64,000 bases of DNA from the NCBI RefSeq assembly GCF_003028855.1, contig NZ_CP028324.1, positions 1,364,001 through 1,428,000 of the forward strand, given 5' to 3'. Under the pieces are notes generated by a model, which had not been told where the DNA came from, made no database searches, and was given only the letters and a program-made list of their open reading frames with translations. Shown here one piece after another: positions 34,700 through 43,390 of the stretch. How positions within the stretch are numbered: the stretch's first letter is position 1; the number at the start of each line of letters is the position of its first letter. The position numbers and the translations under genes were made by a program. This DNA is from Pseudoduganella armeniaca. Lineage in GTDB: Bacteria > Pseudomonadota > Gammaproteobacteria > Burkholderiales > Burkholderiaceae_D.

Positions 34700-34986
34700 T
34701 TCCGTACGGGCGCGCGACGGCCGCCTGGCAGGGCCAGGATTTCAAAAGGGGAAGTCAAACATGCGTCTCCTGCGGAGCCCCGTGAGCGGGGTCTTCTGCG
34801 GTGATTGCGTACTATTGCTACTGGCTGAGCGAAACCTTTGCTCGATGACGCTGTAGTCGCGCGACAAAATTTACGCTTGTGATTTTCTTAAGTCAATTTG
34901 TTTACGTAGTTAAGCTACAAACGTGTCTTTTTGATGGCGCCACTGAAGCAAACGCTCAGGGGGTTGAGCACTTCACTACAGTGAAA

Positions 34987-34998
34987 CGTGCTAGCACG
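34987..34998. promoter_or_regulatory. 12-bp palindrome in the long upstream region of the starch enzyme gene
   Basis: CGTGCTAGCACG is a perfect palindrome in the gene-free stretch 34647-35219. That stretch is AT-richer than the rest of the window around 34860-34930, as expected for a promoter region. LacI/GntR-type regulators of sugar genes bind sites of this size, but no regulator gene is nearby. No ORF in this stretch looks real. Confidence 0.3.
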
Positions 34999-35219
34999 GG
35001 TGTGCTGCCAGGAAGGGAAGCCGCGCTGAGAGGCGGCGAAAAGACGTACGTGATGTGAAGAAAGAAAGGTAAGAAGCGAATTAATTGTAGTTTCACTAGA
35101 TAAGCTTTGCGCTCACCTGTCGCTGGCTGTGTTAGTCGGGCTTATAAGCTGGTCATGCTGGGCCCGGCGCGGCCAGGCGCGATGCGCCACCGCGCGCGGC
35201 GGTGCCGTCGCGGCAGCGG

Positions 35220-35570
35220 TCAAACGCCCCAGATGATGTCGTCGCCCTGGTCGCGCGCGGCGCGCAGCATCTCCAGCAGAGGATAGGCACGCTGCGCAAA
35301 GCCGACGTGGTTGCGCTCGGCGATCTCCGGCGTTTCGCCTTCGTCCGGCAAGGCATGCGCGTGCGTGTGGGCGGCGTGATCCGCTTCTACCTCCGGATGG
35401 AGTTTGCTCAGCTCGACCTCGTGCTCCAGCAGTTGCACCGCATGGGCGGCCTCGGCCGCCGTGATGACGCCGCGGCTGGGATTCTTCTGCAGCAGGTCGA
35501 GGATACGCTGGGCATGCTCCTGGTACATCGTGAGGCCCGCCGACGATTTCGATTTGAACGTGATTAACAT
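35220..35570 (-). CDS. DUF1840 family protein
   Basis: This small cytoplasmic protein of 116 residues begins MLITFKSK and contains EHAQRILDLL. It matches the DUF1840 family, which is frequent in betaproteobacteria and has no known function. It is acidic and histidine-rich in the middle (HAAHTHAHA, about 65-73), which might bind metal. It ends with the conserved DDIIWGV. It stands alone, 76 bases from the next gene. Confidence 0.85.
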   Translation of the reverse strand: MLITFKSKSSAGLTMYQEHAQRILDLLQKNPSRGVITAAEAAHAVQLLEHEVELSKLHPEVEADHAAHTHAHALPDEGETPEIAERNHVGFAQRAYPLLEMLRAARDQGDDIIWGV

Positions 35571-35646
35571 GGCGCTTCCTGTCTTGTTGTTGTAGTGGTT
35601 TAAAGATATTACGACTACTCGGCACCGATTGTGCGCACACGTACGC

Positions 35647-36150
35647 TCAGTTCACCTTGAACGAGCGCAGGAAGGTCTCCGCGTCCTCCCGGCTGACCGC
35701 ATTGTCGGGACCGATCACGATGACCTGGTAGGCACGCTTGCCCCGCGCCAGGAAGCGGCCGCGCAACGTTACTTGCTGGCTGCCGCGCGCGCCGCGTGCC
35801 TCCACTTCGAAGGCGCCGTCGCGTGTCGATTCGACCGGCCGCGTCGCGCCGATATTGCGCACCATGGCCGCCTTCATCGCCTGTACCGCGAGCTGGGCTC
35901 GCTCCGCATCGGCCAGCTCGGCGCTGCCGACGGCAAACACCGTCCCGTCGATGTCGGTGGCAGCCATGGTCATCGACGCCGTCTGCCCGCCGAGGTCGAC
36001 CGAACGCGTGTGCGTGGCAGGTTTGCCGGGAAACAGCACGGCATACGGCGCCTGGCTGCCGCGATAGTCGCGCCAGTCGAATTTGGGGCTGCAGGCGGTC
36101 AAGGTCGCGGCGGCCAGCAGCGCGGCCAGCAAGGGAAGTGGCGCAGTCAT
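35647..36150 (-). CDS. putative lipoprotein of unknown function
   Basis: The 167 residues start with a lipoprotein signal peptide with lipobox LTAC (Cys20), so it is probably anchored in a membrane facing the periplasm. The rest is a single small alpha/beta domain (SPKFDWRDYRGSQAPYAVLF near the start, AETFLRSFKV at the end). Similar small lipoproteins are common next to comM in this group. No function is assignable. It is separated from comM by 53 bases and has the same orientation. Confidence 0.78.
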   Translation of the reverse strand: MTAPLPLLAALLAAATLTACSPKFDWRDYRGSQAPYAVLFPGKPATHTRSVDLGGQTASMTMAATDIDGTVFAVGSAELADAERAQLAVQAMKAAMVRNIGATRPVESTRDGAFEVEARGARGSQQVTLRGRFLARGKRAYQVIVIGPDNAVSREDAETFLRSFKVN

Positions 36151-36203
36151 GATGCGATGTTAGCAGTGCGTCCGCCACCGCGCCATAGCGCGGCGGCGCC
36201 AGC

Positions 36204-37718
36204 TCACGATTGCCGCAACGAACGGCGGAACTGGATGGCTTCCGCCACGTGCCGTTCGTTGATCGTGGCGGCGCCGGCCAGGTCCGCAATCGTTCGCGCC
36301 ACGCGCAACACGCGGTGGTAGGCGCGCGCCGACCAGTGAAATTGCAGCATCGCCTTGTGCAGCAGGTCCTGGCCGGCGCGATCCGTCTTGCACCAGCGGT
36401 CGATCTCGCGCGCGCTCAAGTGGCTGTTGTTCTTGCGCTGGCGTGCCAGCTGGCGCCGCAGAGCGTCCTCGACCCGGGCGGCGATTGCGCTGGACGGCTC
36501 GCCAGCCGCGTCGCTCAGCAGCGTTTCCGGGCTGACGGGACCGACCTCCAGCTGGATGTCGATGCGATCGAGCAGCGGGCCGGAGATGCGGCCCTGGTAG
36601 CGCGCCACCGCCTCCGGCGTGCAGCGGCACTGCGCCGCCGGATGGCCGAGAAAGCCGCACGGGCAGGGATTCATGGCGGCGATCAACTGGAAGCGGGCCG
36701 GGAAATCGGCCTGGCGCGCCGCCCGCGAAATCGTCACGTGGCCTGATTCGAGCGGCTCGCGCAGTACCTCCAGCACGCGCCGCTCGAATTCCGGCAGCTC
36801 GTCCAGGAACAGCACGCCGCAGTGGGCCAGGGAAATCTCGCCGGGGCGGGGGACGCTGCCGCCGCCAACCAATGCCACCGCCGACGACGTATGGTGCGGT
36901 GAACGGAACGGCCGCTGCTTCCAGCGCGCCAGCGCGAACGAACTCGTCAGCGACTGCACCGCCGCTGCCTCCAGTGCTTCGTCATCCGTCATCGGCGGCA
37001 GGATGCCGGTGAAGCGCGACGCCAGCATCGTCTTGCCGGCGCCGGGCGGGCCCAGCAGCAAGACGCTATGACCGCCGGCTGCCGCCACCTCCAGCGCCCG
37101 ACGCGCGCGCTGCTGGCCCTTCACGTCGGCAAAGTCCGGGTACGTGGTGACGGCCGGCGCCGGACTGGGCCGGTGACGAGACAGCCGCAGCGTGTCATCG
37201 GCGGCGCGAAAATGATTGCAGACCTCGAGCAGGCTGGCGGCCGGGTAGATCGCGACGTCCGCCACCAATGCCGCTTCGTCGGCGTTGGCGCACGGCAGCA
37301 CGAAGGCGCCGCCCTGGCCGGCGCTGCGCTGGACCGCGAACGTCATGGCCAGCGCGCCCCGGATCGGGCGCAATGCTCCGGTCAACGACAACTCGCCGGC
37401 GAATTCATAGCGCGCCAGCGGCGGCGCGGGAATCTGGCCGGACGCGGCCAGGATGCCCAGCGCGATCGGCAGGTCGAAGCGGCCGGATTCCTTTGGCAGG
37501 TCGGCCGGCGCCAGGCTGACGGTGATGCGGCGCTGCGGCATGTCGAAGCCGGCGGTCAGGATGGCGGCCCGCACCCGGTCGCGCGCCTCCTTCACCTCCG
37601 TTTCGGCCAGCCCCACGATGTGAAAGGCCGGCAAGCCGTTGGCCAGGTGAACCTCGACGCTGACCGACGGCGCTTCCATGCCCGTCAGGGCACGGCTTTT
37701 CACGACGGCAAGGCTCAT
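36204..37718 (-). CDS. comM: YifB/ComM-family AAA+ ATPase (Mg chelatase-related)
   Basis: ComM is a cytoplasmic hexameric helicase that helps branch migration during natural transformation. The 504 residues have an N-terminal Lon-protease-like S5 domain, the Walker A GPPGAGKT (223-230), the Walker B region GVLFLDELPEF and a C-terminal Mg-chelatase-related domain with a zinc-type cysteine set (NPCPCGFLGHPAAQCRC). The ATG at 37718 is the family start. Its first 29 codons and 72 upstream bases are part of a 160-bp direct repeat whose second copy lies at 38704-38863, behind a small insertion. Confidence 0.93.
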   Translation of the reverse strand: MSLAVVKSRALTGMEAPSVSVEVHLANGLPAFHIVGLAETEVKEARDRVRAAILTAGFDMPQRRITVSLAPADLPKESGRFDLPIALGILAASGQIPAPPLARYEFAGELSLTGALRPIRGALAMTFAVQRSAGQGGAFVLPCANADEAALVADVAIYPAASLLEVCNHFRAADDTLRLSRHRPSPAPAVTTYPDFADVKGQQRARRALEVAAAGGHSVLLLGPPGAGKTMLASRFTGILPPMTDDEALEAAAVQSLTSSFALARWKQRPFRSPHHTSSAVALVGGGSVPRPGEISLAHCGVLFLDELPEFERRVLEVLREPLESGHVTISRAARQADFPARFQLIAAMNPCPCGFLGHPAAQCRCTPEAVARYQGRISGPLLDRIDIQLEVGPVSPETLLSDAAGEPSSAIAARVEDALRRQLARQRKNNSHLSAREIDRWCKTDRAGQDLLHKAMLQFHWSARAYHRVLRVARTIADLAGAATINERHVAEAIQFRRSLRQS

Positions 37719-37790
37719 GGCGTCCCCAGTACGGCTGCGTATCCTCCGATCGTAGAAGGATCGGGCGCTGCCGCCTTTGCGCCGCCACAA
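37631..37790. repeat. 160-bp direct repeat, copy 1 (functional comM 5' end)
   Basis: It covers the first 29 codons of comM and 72 bases upstream. It is identical to 38704-38863 except at two positions (near 37639 and 37666). It forms the left boundary of a 913-bp insertion carrying the HEPN-type gene. Confidence 0.93.
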
Positions 37791-37887
37791 GCGAAGCGGC
37801 GCGTCAGCGCGGCGCCGAACTGGCCCCAGGTCAGATCCGCCGACGAGGTTCGCCGTCGAGGCCTAGGCCAGCTCAAAGGGGCGCAGC

Positions 37888-37916
37888 CTGACAAAATCCA
37901 GCCACGAAACTAAAAT
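37888..37916 (+). promoter_or_regulatory. promoter of the HEPN-type gene
   Basis: CTGACA (37888-37893), a 17-base spacer and TAAAAT (37911-37916) lie 61 bases before the ATG. GAGG at 37971-37974 is the ribosome site. The insertion thus brings its own promoter. Confidence 0.65.
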
Positions 37917-37977
37917 CTGATGTAGGGGGATAATCGATTGCGGAAAGATTAATGACGCTCTGAGGCTCAAGAGGAAA

Positions 37978-38673
37978 ATGACGACGCAAGACGAAAAAAT
38001 CCCGAAAGACGAAGCTCTCCGAAGCCTTGAGGATATAGTTAGCCCGGATATAAGAAGCTCATTTTTTTCGCGGTCTGATGAGATGGGCGTCCGGGATAAC
38101 ACTTTGGCGGACCACCATGCGGATATCGCCGGAATCAAGCTCTCCTCCCGCGTGCCAGCGGACGTAATTATCCAGTTCGAAACGGCGCGGAATCTGTACC
38201 TGTACGCGTGGTACGTGTACAGGTTTTATCCCGTGGCGCAACAACAAGCTCTGGCGTCTCTTGAGCTCGGCCTTCGTCATAAGATCGAGAAGAGCATTCC
38301 CAAACCCCCGCGCACGCGACAGGCGGTGCCGACGTTGCGGCCGCTGATCCGGTATGCGATAGATACGGGGCTCATCAAGAATGAGGGTTTTCGCCAGTGG
38401 CACGATTACGTGCAGCGCCGTGCCGAAGACCGCCATAGAGACGAGCAAATCGCTGCAATGCTCCAGGCAGGAGATTCCACGTGCGAAATTCTCATCGCAG
38501 ACGTGGTTCCGAATGAGCAGGACCGTGACTATGATTATCTAGCCATACTGAAGGAAACTCTACCTGCCATTCGAAATTCCCTTGCACACGGCAGTACGAA
38601 TCTATCACATCAAGTTCTCGGGATTTTCGTGCTGGTCCAGGAGATTCTGGACCAGGTGTACAAGGAAACATAG
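37978..38673 (+). CDS. HEPN-type protein, candidate defence gene
   Basis: This cytoplasmic, mainly helical protein of 231 residues contains, near the C-terminus, AIRNSLAHGS with the R-x4-H motif (Arg199, His204) that forms the active site of HEPN ribonucleases in many toxin-antitoxin, abortive-infection and CRISPR effectors. The upstream helices (SLELGLRHKIE; YAWYVYRFYPVAQQQAL) also resemble HEPN proteins of the MAE_28990/abortive-infection type. Base composition is clearly less GC-rich than its neighbours. It is the only gene on a 913-bp insert between two copies of the comM 5' end. No antitoxin-like partner is visible. Assignment rests on the motif and helical pattern, not on a family match. 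Confidence 0.7.
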   Translation: MTTQDEKIPKDEALRSLEDIVSPDIRSSFFSRSDEMGVRDNTLADHHADIAGIKLSSRVPADVIIQFETARNLYLYAWYVYRFYPVAQQQALASLELGLRHKIEKSIPKPPRTRQAVPTLRPLIRYAIDTGLIKNEGFRQWHDYVQRRAEDRHRDEQIAAMLQAGDSTCEILIADVVPNEQDRDYDYLAILKETLPAIRNSLAHGSTNLSHQVLGIFVLVQEILDQVYKET

Positions 38674-38791
38674 GCACATCGCCTGCAGCAATGCGAACGT
38701 CCTGCAAGCCATTGGCCAGGTGAACCTCGACGCTGACCGGCGGCGCTTCCATGCCCGTCAGGGCACGGCTTTTCACGACGGCAAGGCTCAT
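38492..38791 (-). pseudogene. comM: comM 5' fragment in repeat copy 2
   Basis: The duplicated comM start (ATG at 38791) encodes 29 comM codons, one residue different (Ser18 to Pro). It then runs into unrelated sequence antisense to the end of the HEPN gene and stops at 38492. It is either the original comM start left behind by the insertion or a start carried in by it. Its promoter may still give antisense RNA against the HEPN gene. Confidence 0.8.
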
Positions 38792-38863
38792 GGCGTCCCC
38801 AGTACGGCTGCGTATCCTCCGATCGTAGAAGGATCGGGCGCTGCCGCCTTTGCGCCGCCACAA
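38704..38863. repeat. 160-bp direct repeat, copy 2
   Basis: Second copy of the comM 5' end and leader, in the same orientation as 37631-37790, with two mismatches. It ends 13 bases before the stop of the PEP-CTERM gene. Confidence 0.93.
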
Positions 38864-38876
38864 ACCGGCGGATGCG

Positions 38877-39980
38877 TCAGCTGGGACGATGCCGGCGCGT
38901 CGCCACGCCGAGCAGGACCAGGCCGGCGCCGAGCAGGCTCCACGTGGCCGGTTCGGGCACGGCCGTCAGCAGGACCCATGAACAGTCGCTGCCCTGGCAG
39001 CCGACACCGAGGATGCTGCCGTTATCGTTGATGTCCGTGACTTCCCGGATGGTCCAGCCGGGAGTTTCGAGCAACTCGGACAGCAGGCGCATTTCGCCGC
39101 CGTAGGTGTAGAGGAATGGCTGCCCTTGCAGTTGCGGTCCGAACTGCCGGCCCACCACCTGGGCCTGGCGGTTCATGGCGGCCGCGTCGGAATAGGTGAA
39201 GCCCGGCATCGTCAAGGAGGTGGTTCGTCCTTCGTACCACAACAGGGCTCCCGCGGAGGAGGTGCCGCTGTTGGCAAGCACCGTTCCCTCGGACGTGATA
39301 TCGATGGCGACGTAGTTGTCGGGCAGGCCCAGGTCTTCCATGACGCCGTTGCGGTAAATGAACGCGCGACGCGCATCGGCCGCATCGGTGCTGAAGCCCA
39401 CCACGGTGTGGCTTGCGTTGCTGGCGTAGGCCATGCTGAATTTTCCGCCCAGCGTGCCCAGGTCGTTCACCTGGCCGTTGGTGAACGTGACGGCATGCGT
39501 GTACGGGATCAGGTTGCCGTAGTCGTCGTAAAAGCCGCCGTCCACGGTGCTGGTGCCGGACATGAACCGGCGTTCGTTGATGGTGGTGACAATGCTGTAG
39601 CCCAGTCCGTCCGGCGTCGTGCGCAAATGCGGCAACGATTCGACGACACCCCGTCGCCACAGCCCGGTCTCCAGCACGCCTTGCGGCGGCGCCTCGTCGT
39701 AACGCGCCAGCCCGACCGATCCGTCATTGCCGAACGCGGTGATGCTGGCAGTCTGGCCGCTCAATTGCGGGATCGGCGTCAGCTGCCCGTCGGCACTGCG
39801 GATGACGCCCATGCCGCCCAGGTAGCCAGTGGCGGCGTTGGCGTTATTGAGATGCGTCCAGCGGGTCGTGCCTTCGGGCGACAGCGCGGTGACGACATAG
39901 GTGGGCGCCGCAAGCGCCGCGGGCAGGGCAGTCAACAGCAGCAGGGTAGTGGCGGCGAGCGCCGAGGCGTGCTTTACCAT
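38877..39980 (-). CDS. PEP-CTERM sorted extracellular protein with HAF-type repeats
   Basis: This exported protein of 367 residues has a signal peptide (to about residue 25). Beta-rich repeats of the HAF type are recognisable in DLGTLGGKFSMAYASN and VVGFS. A C-terminal sorting tail VPEPATWSLLGAGLVLLG ends in basic residues. Such tails are processed by EpsH-type exosortases, usually in exopolysaccharide-producing bacteria. The exosortase is not in the window. The function of the mature protein is unknown. Confidence 0.88.
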   Translation of the reverse strand: MVKHASALAATTLLLLTALPAALAAPTYVVTALSPEGTTRWTHLNNANAATGYLGGMGVIRSADGQLTPIPQLSGQTASITAFGNDGSVGLARYDEAPPQGVLETGLWRRGVVESLPHLRTTPDGLGYSIVTTINERRFMSGTSTVDGGFYDDYGNLIPYTHAVTFTNGQVNDLGTLGGKFSMAYASNASHTVVGFSTDAADARRAFIYRNGVMEDLGLPDNYVAIDITSEGTVLANSGTSSAGALLWYEGRTTSLTMPGFTYSDAAAMNRQAQVVGRQFGPQLQGQPFLYTYGGEMRLLSELLETPGWTIREVTDINDNGSILGVGCQGSDCSWVLLTAVPEPATWSLLGAGLVLLGVATRRHRPS

Positions 39981-40127
39981 CGTGATCTCCTGATGAAAAC
40001 AACAACGGAAGACAGGTGAAGACCAACGATGCTAACGCCGCGGCGGGCGGCTGTGGTTGCGGCGGACGATAGTATTTTGCTATCTGATAGGGCGCCGGCA
40101 GTGCATGCCGGCCCGAACGGCAGGCAA

Positions 40128-40382
40128 TTACAGCGGGGTTTTCTCGGCGGCCAGCTTGGCTTCCAGCTCGGCCAGGCGGGTTTCCAGCAGTTCCAGGCGG
40201 GCGTGGGTCTTGGCCAGCACTTGCGCCTGGATATCGAATTCCTCGCGCGTGACGAGGTCGAGGCGGGCGAAGCCCTGCGTCATCATCGACTTGACGTTCT
40301 TTTCGATATCCTTCGCGGGCGAATTCTGGATCGCATGGTTGATCTTGTTTTGCAGGTCGTTGAAGAAGGTGTTCATGTCCAC
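40128..40382 (-). CDS. ubiK: ubiquinone biosynthesis accessory factor UbiK (YqiC/BMFP family)
   Basis: This small protein of 84 residues has an N-terminal amphipathic helix (FFNDLQNKINHAIQ) and a C-terminal coiled coil (ARLELLETRLAELEAKLA), as in UbiK. UbiK binds membranes as a trimer and supports aerobic ubiquinone synthesis with UbiJ. The GTG at 40382 follows GGAG by six bases; an ATG six bases further in is the alternative. It is divergent from torF. Confidence 0.85.
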   Translation of the reverse strand: MDMNTFFNDLQNKINHAIQNSPAKDIEKNVKSMMTQGFARLDLVTREEFDIQAQVLAKTHARLELLETRLAELEAKLAAEKTPL

Positions 40383-40406
40383 GATGGGCTCCAGTAGGGT
40401 GTCTCT

Positions 40407-40429
40407 CGTCGCACCAGGTTAGTGCGACG
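40407..40429. promoter_or_regulatory. NtrC-type binding site upstream of torF-glnK-amtB
   Basis: CGTCGCAC-N7-GTGCGACG is a perfect palindrome containing GCAC-N7-GTGC, the core and spacing of NtrC sites such as those at glnA. A half-site TTGGTGCG follows at 40441-40448. It lies about 80-100 bases upstream of the sigma-54 promoter, a normal distance for an enhancer. Confidence 0.7.
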
Positions 40430-40510
40430 CCAGAGATTATTTGGTGCGAATAGGCCGGCCTTGCGTCTTGCCATCAGCTATCGATGCAGCAATAAATGTT
40501 CGAAAATTGC

Positions 40511-40526
40511 TGGCACGCATTCTGCT
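40511..40526 (+). promoter_or_regulatory. sigma-54 promoter of torF-glnK-amtB
   Basis: TGGCACG, four bases, then CTGCT match the -24/-12 consensus TGGCACG-N4-TTGCA/T with one mismatch. It lies 75 bases before the torF ATG. Together with the NtrC site this predicts induction under nitrogen limitation. Confidence 0.75.
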
Positions 40527-40601
40527 TAGCTAAAGATCAAAGCTTTGACGATCAACCTGAATTTTAAACCGCAATAAAAGTTCACTCCAAAGGAAATCGC
40601 C

Positions 40602-41357
40602 ATGAACCACCCGAGCAAGCGCCTGTCCCTCGCCGTTGCCCTGTTCGCCACCTTTGCAGCAGGCCACGCTGGCGCGCAGGAAGCCGCCGCGGCAGCCGAG
40701 GCGAAACCGGACAACGAGATCAGCTTCAACGCGGCCCTGACCAGCGACTACCGTTACCGCGGCATCTCGCAGACCCGGCGCAAACCCGCGCTGCAGGGCG
40801 GCGCCGACTGGGTCAACAACCCGACGGGCTTCTATGCCGGCACCTGGCTCTCCACCATCAAGTGGGTCAAGGACGGTGGCGGCGACGGCAGCATCGAATG
40901 GGACCTGTACGCCGGCAAGCGCGGCGAGCTCGCGCCCGGCATCTCGTACGATGTAGGCGGCCTCGGCTACGTCTACCCGTCGAATTCGCTGCCGACCAGC
41001 GCCAACACGTTCGAGCTGTACGGCCAGCTGGGCTACGGCCCGGCCACGCTGAAATACTCGCACTCGCTGACCAACCTGTTCGGCTTTGCCGACAGCAAGA
41101 ACAGCCAGTACCTGGACGCTTCCGTCAACCAGGAGCTGGCACAGGGCTTCGTCCTGAACCTGCACGTTGGCCACCAGAAGGTGAAAGGCAACAGCTATGC
41201 CGACTATACCGACTGGAAAGTCGGTGTGACGAAGGACTTCGGCGTCGCCACCGTCGCACTGGCCTACGTCGACACCAATACCGACAGCTATCTCGCACCG
41301 AACGGCAAGAACCTCGGCAAGTCCGGTGTCGTGCTGACCGTCTCCAAAACTTTTTAA
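40602..41357 (+). CDS. TorF-family putative porin
   Basis: This outer-membrane beta-barrel protein of 251 residues has a signal peptide (cleavage after AGAQ, about residue 26). The family start ISFNAALTSDYRYRGISQT follows, and it ends in aromatic TF, as outer-membrane barrels do. This family is often encoded with glnK-amtB in betaproteobacteria. The spacing to glnK is 12 bases, indicating one operon under the sigma-54 promoter. It may help pass nitrogen compounds through the outer membrane; this is inferred from context. Confidence 0.88.
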   Translation: MNHPSKRLSLAVALFATFAAGHAGAQEAAAAAEAKPDNEISFNAALTSDYRYRGISQTRRKPALQGGADWVNNPTGFYAGTWLSTIKWVKDGGGDGSIEWDLYAGKRGELAPGISYDVGGLGYVYPSNSLPTSANTFELYGQLGYGPATLKYSHSLTNLFGFADSKNSQYLDASVNQELAQGFVLNLHVGHQKVKGNSYADYTDWKVGVTKDFGVATVALAYVDTNTDSYLAPNGKNLGKSGVVLTVSKTF

Positions 41358-41708
<351 letters not shown>

Positions 41709-41723
41709 GCAAGGGGAAACTGA

Positions 41724-43253
41724 ATGAAAAAAACGATAACAACATGGCTGGCCGGGATGGCGTTCCTGATGGCATGCGGCACGGCGGTACCGGCGTTCGC
41801 GCAGGACGCCAAGCCGGCGACCGAGGCACCGGCAGCGACGGCAAGCGCCGCGGCACCGGCTCCGGTGGCCGCCCCTGCGGCATCGGTGACCGCGGCTGCG
41901 CCCGCACCGGCGGCAGCGCCGGCCGCACCCGTCCCGAACAAGGGTGACACGGCCTGGATGTTCGTCGCCACCCTGCTCGTGATCCTGATGACGATTCCCG
42001 GCCTGGCGCTGTTCTACGGCGGCCTGGTGCGCTCGAAGAATATGCTGTCCGTGCTGATGCAGGTGTTCACGATCTTCTCCCTGATCATCGTGCTGTGGTG
42101 CCTGTACGGCTATTCGTTCGCGTTCACGGAAGGTAACAGCGTCATCGGCTCGGCCGGTCGCGCGCTGCTGAACGGCATCTACGATCCGGCCAAGGGCTTT
42201 GCCGTGGCCGCCACGTTCAGCAAGGGTGTCGTCATTCCCGAATTCATCTTCGTGGCGTTCCAGGGTACGTTTGCCGCCATCACGTGCGCGCTGATCGTCG
42301 GCGCCTTTGCCGAGCGTGCGCGCTTTGCCGCCGTGCTGGCGTTCATCGTGCTGTGGTTCACCTTCTCCTATCTGCCGATCGCCCACATGGTCTGGTTCTG
42401 GACCGGGCCGGACGCGATCACGGATGCGGCCGCGCTGACGGCCGAATCCGCCAAAGCGGGCTATATCTGGCAGAAGGGCGCGCTGGACTTCGCCGGCGGC
42501 ACCGTCGTGCACATCAATGCGGCCGTGGCCGGTATCGTGGGCGCCTTCATGATCGGCAAGCGGGTCGGCCTGGGCCGCGAATCGATGGCGCCGCACTCGC
42601 TGACCCTCACCATGGTTGGCGCCTCGCTGCTGTGGGTCGGCTGGTTCGGCTTCAATGCCGGGTCCGCACTGGAAGCGGGCGACATCGCCGCGCTGGCATT
42701 CATCAACACCTTGCTGGCCACCGCTGCCGCCGCCGTGTCGTGGCTGATGGCCGAATGGGTACTGAAGGGCAAGCCGTCGATGCTGGGTGCCGCGTCCGGC
42801 GCCGTCGCCGGCCTGGTCGCCATCACCCCGGCAGCCGGCTACGTCGGCCCAATGGGCGGCTTGGTCATCGGCCTGCTCGCTGGTATAGTGTGCCTGTGGG
42901 GCGTAAACGGCCTGAAGCGCATGCTGGGCGCGGACGACTCGCTCGACGTGTTCGGCGTGCACGGCGTCGGCGGCATCCTGGGCGCGATCCTGACCGGCGT
43001 GTTTGCATCGCCGTCGCTGGGTGGCCAGGGCATCTGGGACTATGTCGCGAACGCCGCATCGGCGGACTTTTCGATTGCCGGCCAGGTCATCACGCAGGCC
43101 ACGGCTGTCGGCATCACGATCGCCTGGTCTGGCCTGGTGTCGCTGATCGCCTACAAGCTGGTCGACGTCGTCATCGGCTTGCGGGTGCCGGAAGAGCAGG
43201 AACGCGAAGGCCTGGACATCACGAGCCACGGCGAATCGGCGTATCACTCCTGA
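41724..43253 (+). CDS. amtB: ammonium transporter AmtB
   Basis: This inner-membrane ammonium channel of 509 residues has a signal peptide, then an unusually long Ala/Pro-rich periplasmic linker (about residues 28-70), then eleven membrane helices. The pore regions FAGGTVVHINAAVAG (first pore histidine) and DVFGVHGVGGILGA (second) are present. It is 15 bases behind glnK, and a strong terminator follows at 43285. Confidence 0.96.
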   Translation: MKKTITTWLAGMAFLMACGTAVPAFAQDAKPATEAPAATASAAAPAPVAAPAASVTAAAPAPAAAPAAPVPNKGDTAWMFVATLLVILMTIPGLALFYGGLVRSKNMLSVLMQVFTIFSLIIVLWCLYGYSFAFTEGNSVIGSAGRALLNGIYDPAKGFAVAATFSKGVVIPEFIFVAFQGTFAAITCALIVGAFAERARFAAVLAFIVLWFTFSYLPIAHMVWFWTGPDAITDAAALTAESAKAGYIWQKGALDFAGGTVVHINAAVAGIVGAFMIGKRVGLGRESMAPHSLTLTMVGASLLWVGWFGFNAGSALEAGDIAALAFINTLLATAAAAVSWLMAEWVLKGKPSMLGAASGAVAGLVAITPAAGYVGPMGGLVIGLLAGIVCLWGVNGLKRMLGADDSLDVFGVHGVGGILGAILTGVFASPSLGGQGIWDYVANAASADFSIAGQVITQATAVGITIAWSGLVSLIAYKLVDVVIGLRVPEEQEREGLDITSHGESAYHS

Positions 43254-43284
43254 TTCGGCCGCTTTGTCGGTCGGATTGCCGCCA

Positions 43285-43310
43285 AAAGCGCCCCAGCGGG
43301 GCGCTTTTTT
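43285..43310 (+). terminator. rho-independent terminator after amtB
   Basis: The stem AAGCGCCCC/GGGGCGCTT has loop AGC and is followed by six Ts. Confidence 0.9.
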
Positions 43311-43390
43311 GCTTTTGATGGCTTTAAATTGCCTGTTTTGCCCCAACTTGGTGAATTCGCAATCCGCCCGACCGACTACAAGGATGTAAC

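Noticed and set aside
37791..38703. AbaR/Tn7-like transposon at comM
   Set aside because: The insert has no transposase or integrase, no terminal inverted repeats and no short target duplication. The flanks are 160-bp copies of the comM 5' end instead.
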